Translations under genes and position numbers: made by a program
Part shown: in pieces, positions 63,970-64,000 of the stretch
How the letters are laid out: the number at the start of each line of letters is the position of its first letter
Position numbering within the stretch: position 1 is the stretch's first letter
Assembly: GCA_910588425.1 (NCBI GenBank)
Contig: CAJUPM010000008.1
Span: forward strand, 13,748-77,747
DNA: 64,000 nt
Reading direction: 5' to 3'
From: an uncultured Christensenellaceae bacterium
GTDB taxonomy: Bacteria; Bacillota; Clostridia; Christensenellales; Christensenellaceae
The notes under the pieces: model-generated
The model's database searches: none
What the model saw: only the letters and a program-made list of their open reading frames with translations
What the model was told of the DNA's origin: nothing

Positions 63970-64000
63970 CCATTTGCAATAAAAAACGGCCTTATGACAA

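Noticed and set aside
1..64000. Prophage, transposon, CRISPR array, tRNA or rRNA genes
   Set aside because: I saw no transposase, integrase, phage structural gene, regularly spaced repeats or tRNA/rRNA signatures on either strand.

Overview
The window is a moderately GC-rich, gene-dense stretch of chromosome from an anaerobic, endospore-forming Firmicute, most likely a member of the Clostridia. Spore genes support this (spoIIR, sleB, ypeB, a GerA-family germination protein). So do rubrerythrin, Rex, a YwlE-type phosphatase, a large Bacillus-type SRP RNA and the conserved rho-rpmE-yqhQ-prmC-prfA-sua5-ywlE-rpiB-upp block. I cannot name the species. I found no phage, insertion sequence, CRISPR array, tRNA or rRNA gene.

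Layout. 1-8.3 kb: the 5' part of a penicillin-binding lipoprotein (runs off the left edge), a divergent G5/3D cell-wall protein, a patatin-like lipase, an XRE regulator, a feoA-feoB-Cys-rich ferrous iron operon with two dyads near its promoter, and a GerA-family gene. 8.4-15.9 kb: rubrerythrin, then a tandem array of five full-length mannitol-1-phosphate-dehydrogenase-like paralogues plus the N-terminal stump of a sixth. 15.9-27 kb: an MBL hydrolase, yybS-rplI-dnaB, a GNAT, an RluA-type synthase, a solute-binding protein, an orphan OadB-type sodium-pump subunit with a 43-residue partner, and a two-component system. 27-36 kb: an NlpC/P60 protein with peptidoglycan-binding repeats, a serine hydrolase, an 817-bp gene-poor stretch that may encode a structured RNA, and a sporulation/germination cluster (spoIIR, sleB, ypeB). 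36-49 kb: housekeeping genes including pyrG, rho, prfA, tsaC, upp and purA, with one GNAT broken at a T7 run.

49.5-60.7 kb is the most interesting part. Twelve co-directional genes, mostly overlapping or tightly spaced, encode fumarase, HdrB, HdrC, HdrA, an MvhD/FlxD-like protein, two FlxB/FlxC-type iron-sulfur proteins, an FlxA-type FAD/NAD protein, a soluble FrdB-like and FrdA-like pair, a small membrane protein and the NADH-sensing repressor Rex. Read together they suggest a cytoplasmic flavin-based electron-bifurcating complex. It would oxidise NADH, reduce ferredoxin, and send its high-potential electrons to fumarate, which fumarase supplies from malate. The parts are known families; coupling Flx-Hdr to a soluble fumarate reductase is my inference.

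60.8-64 kb: a TetR regulator whose promoter is bracketed by two identical-type 15-bp palindromes, a flavodoxin-fold oxidoreductase translationally coupled to it, the SRP RNA gene with a clear promoter and terminator, a GrpB-family protein and a methyltransferase.
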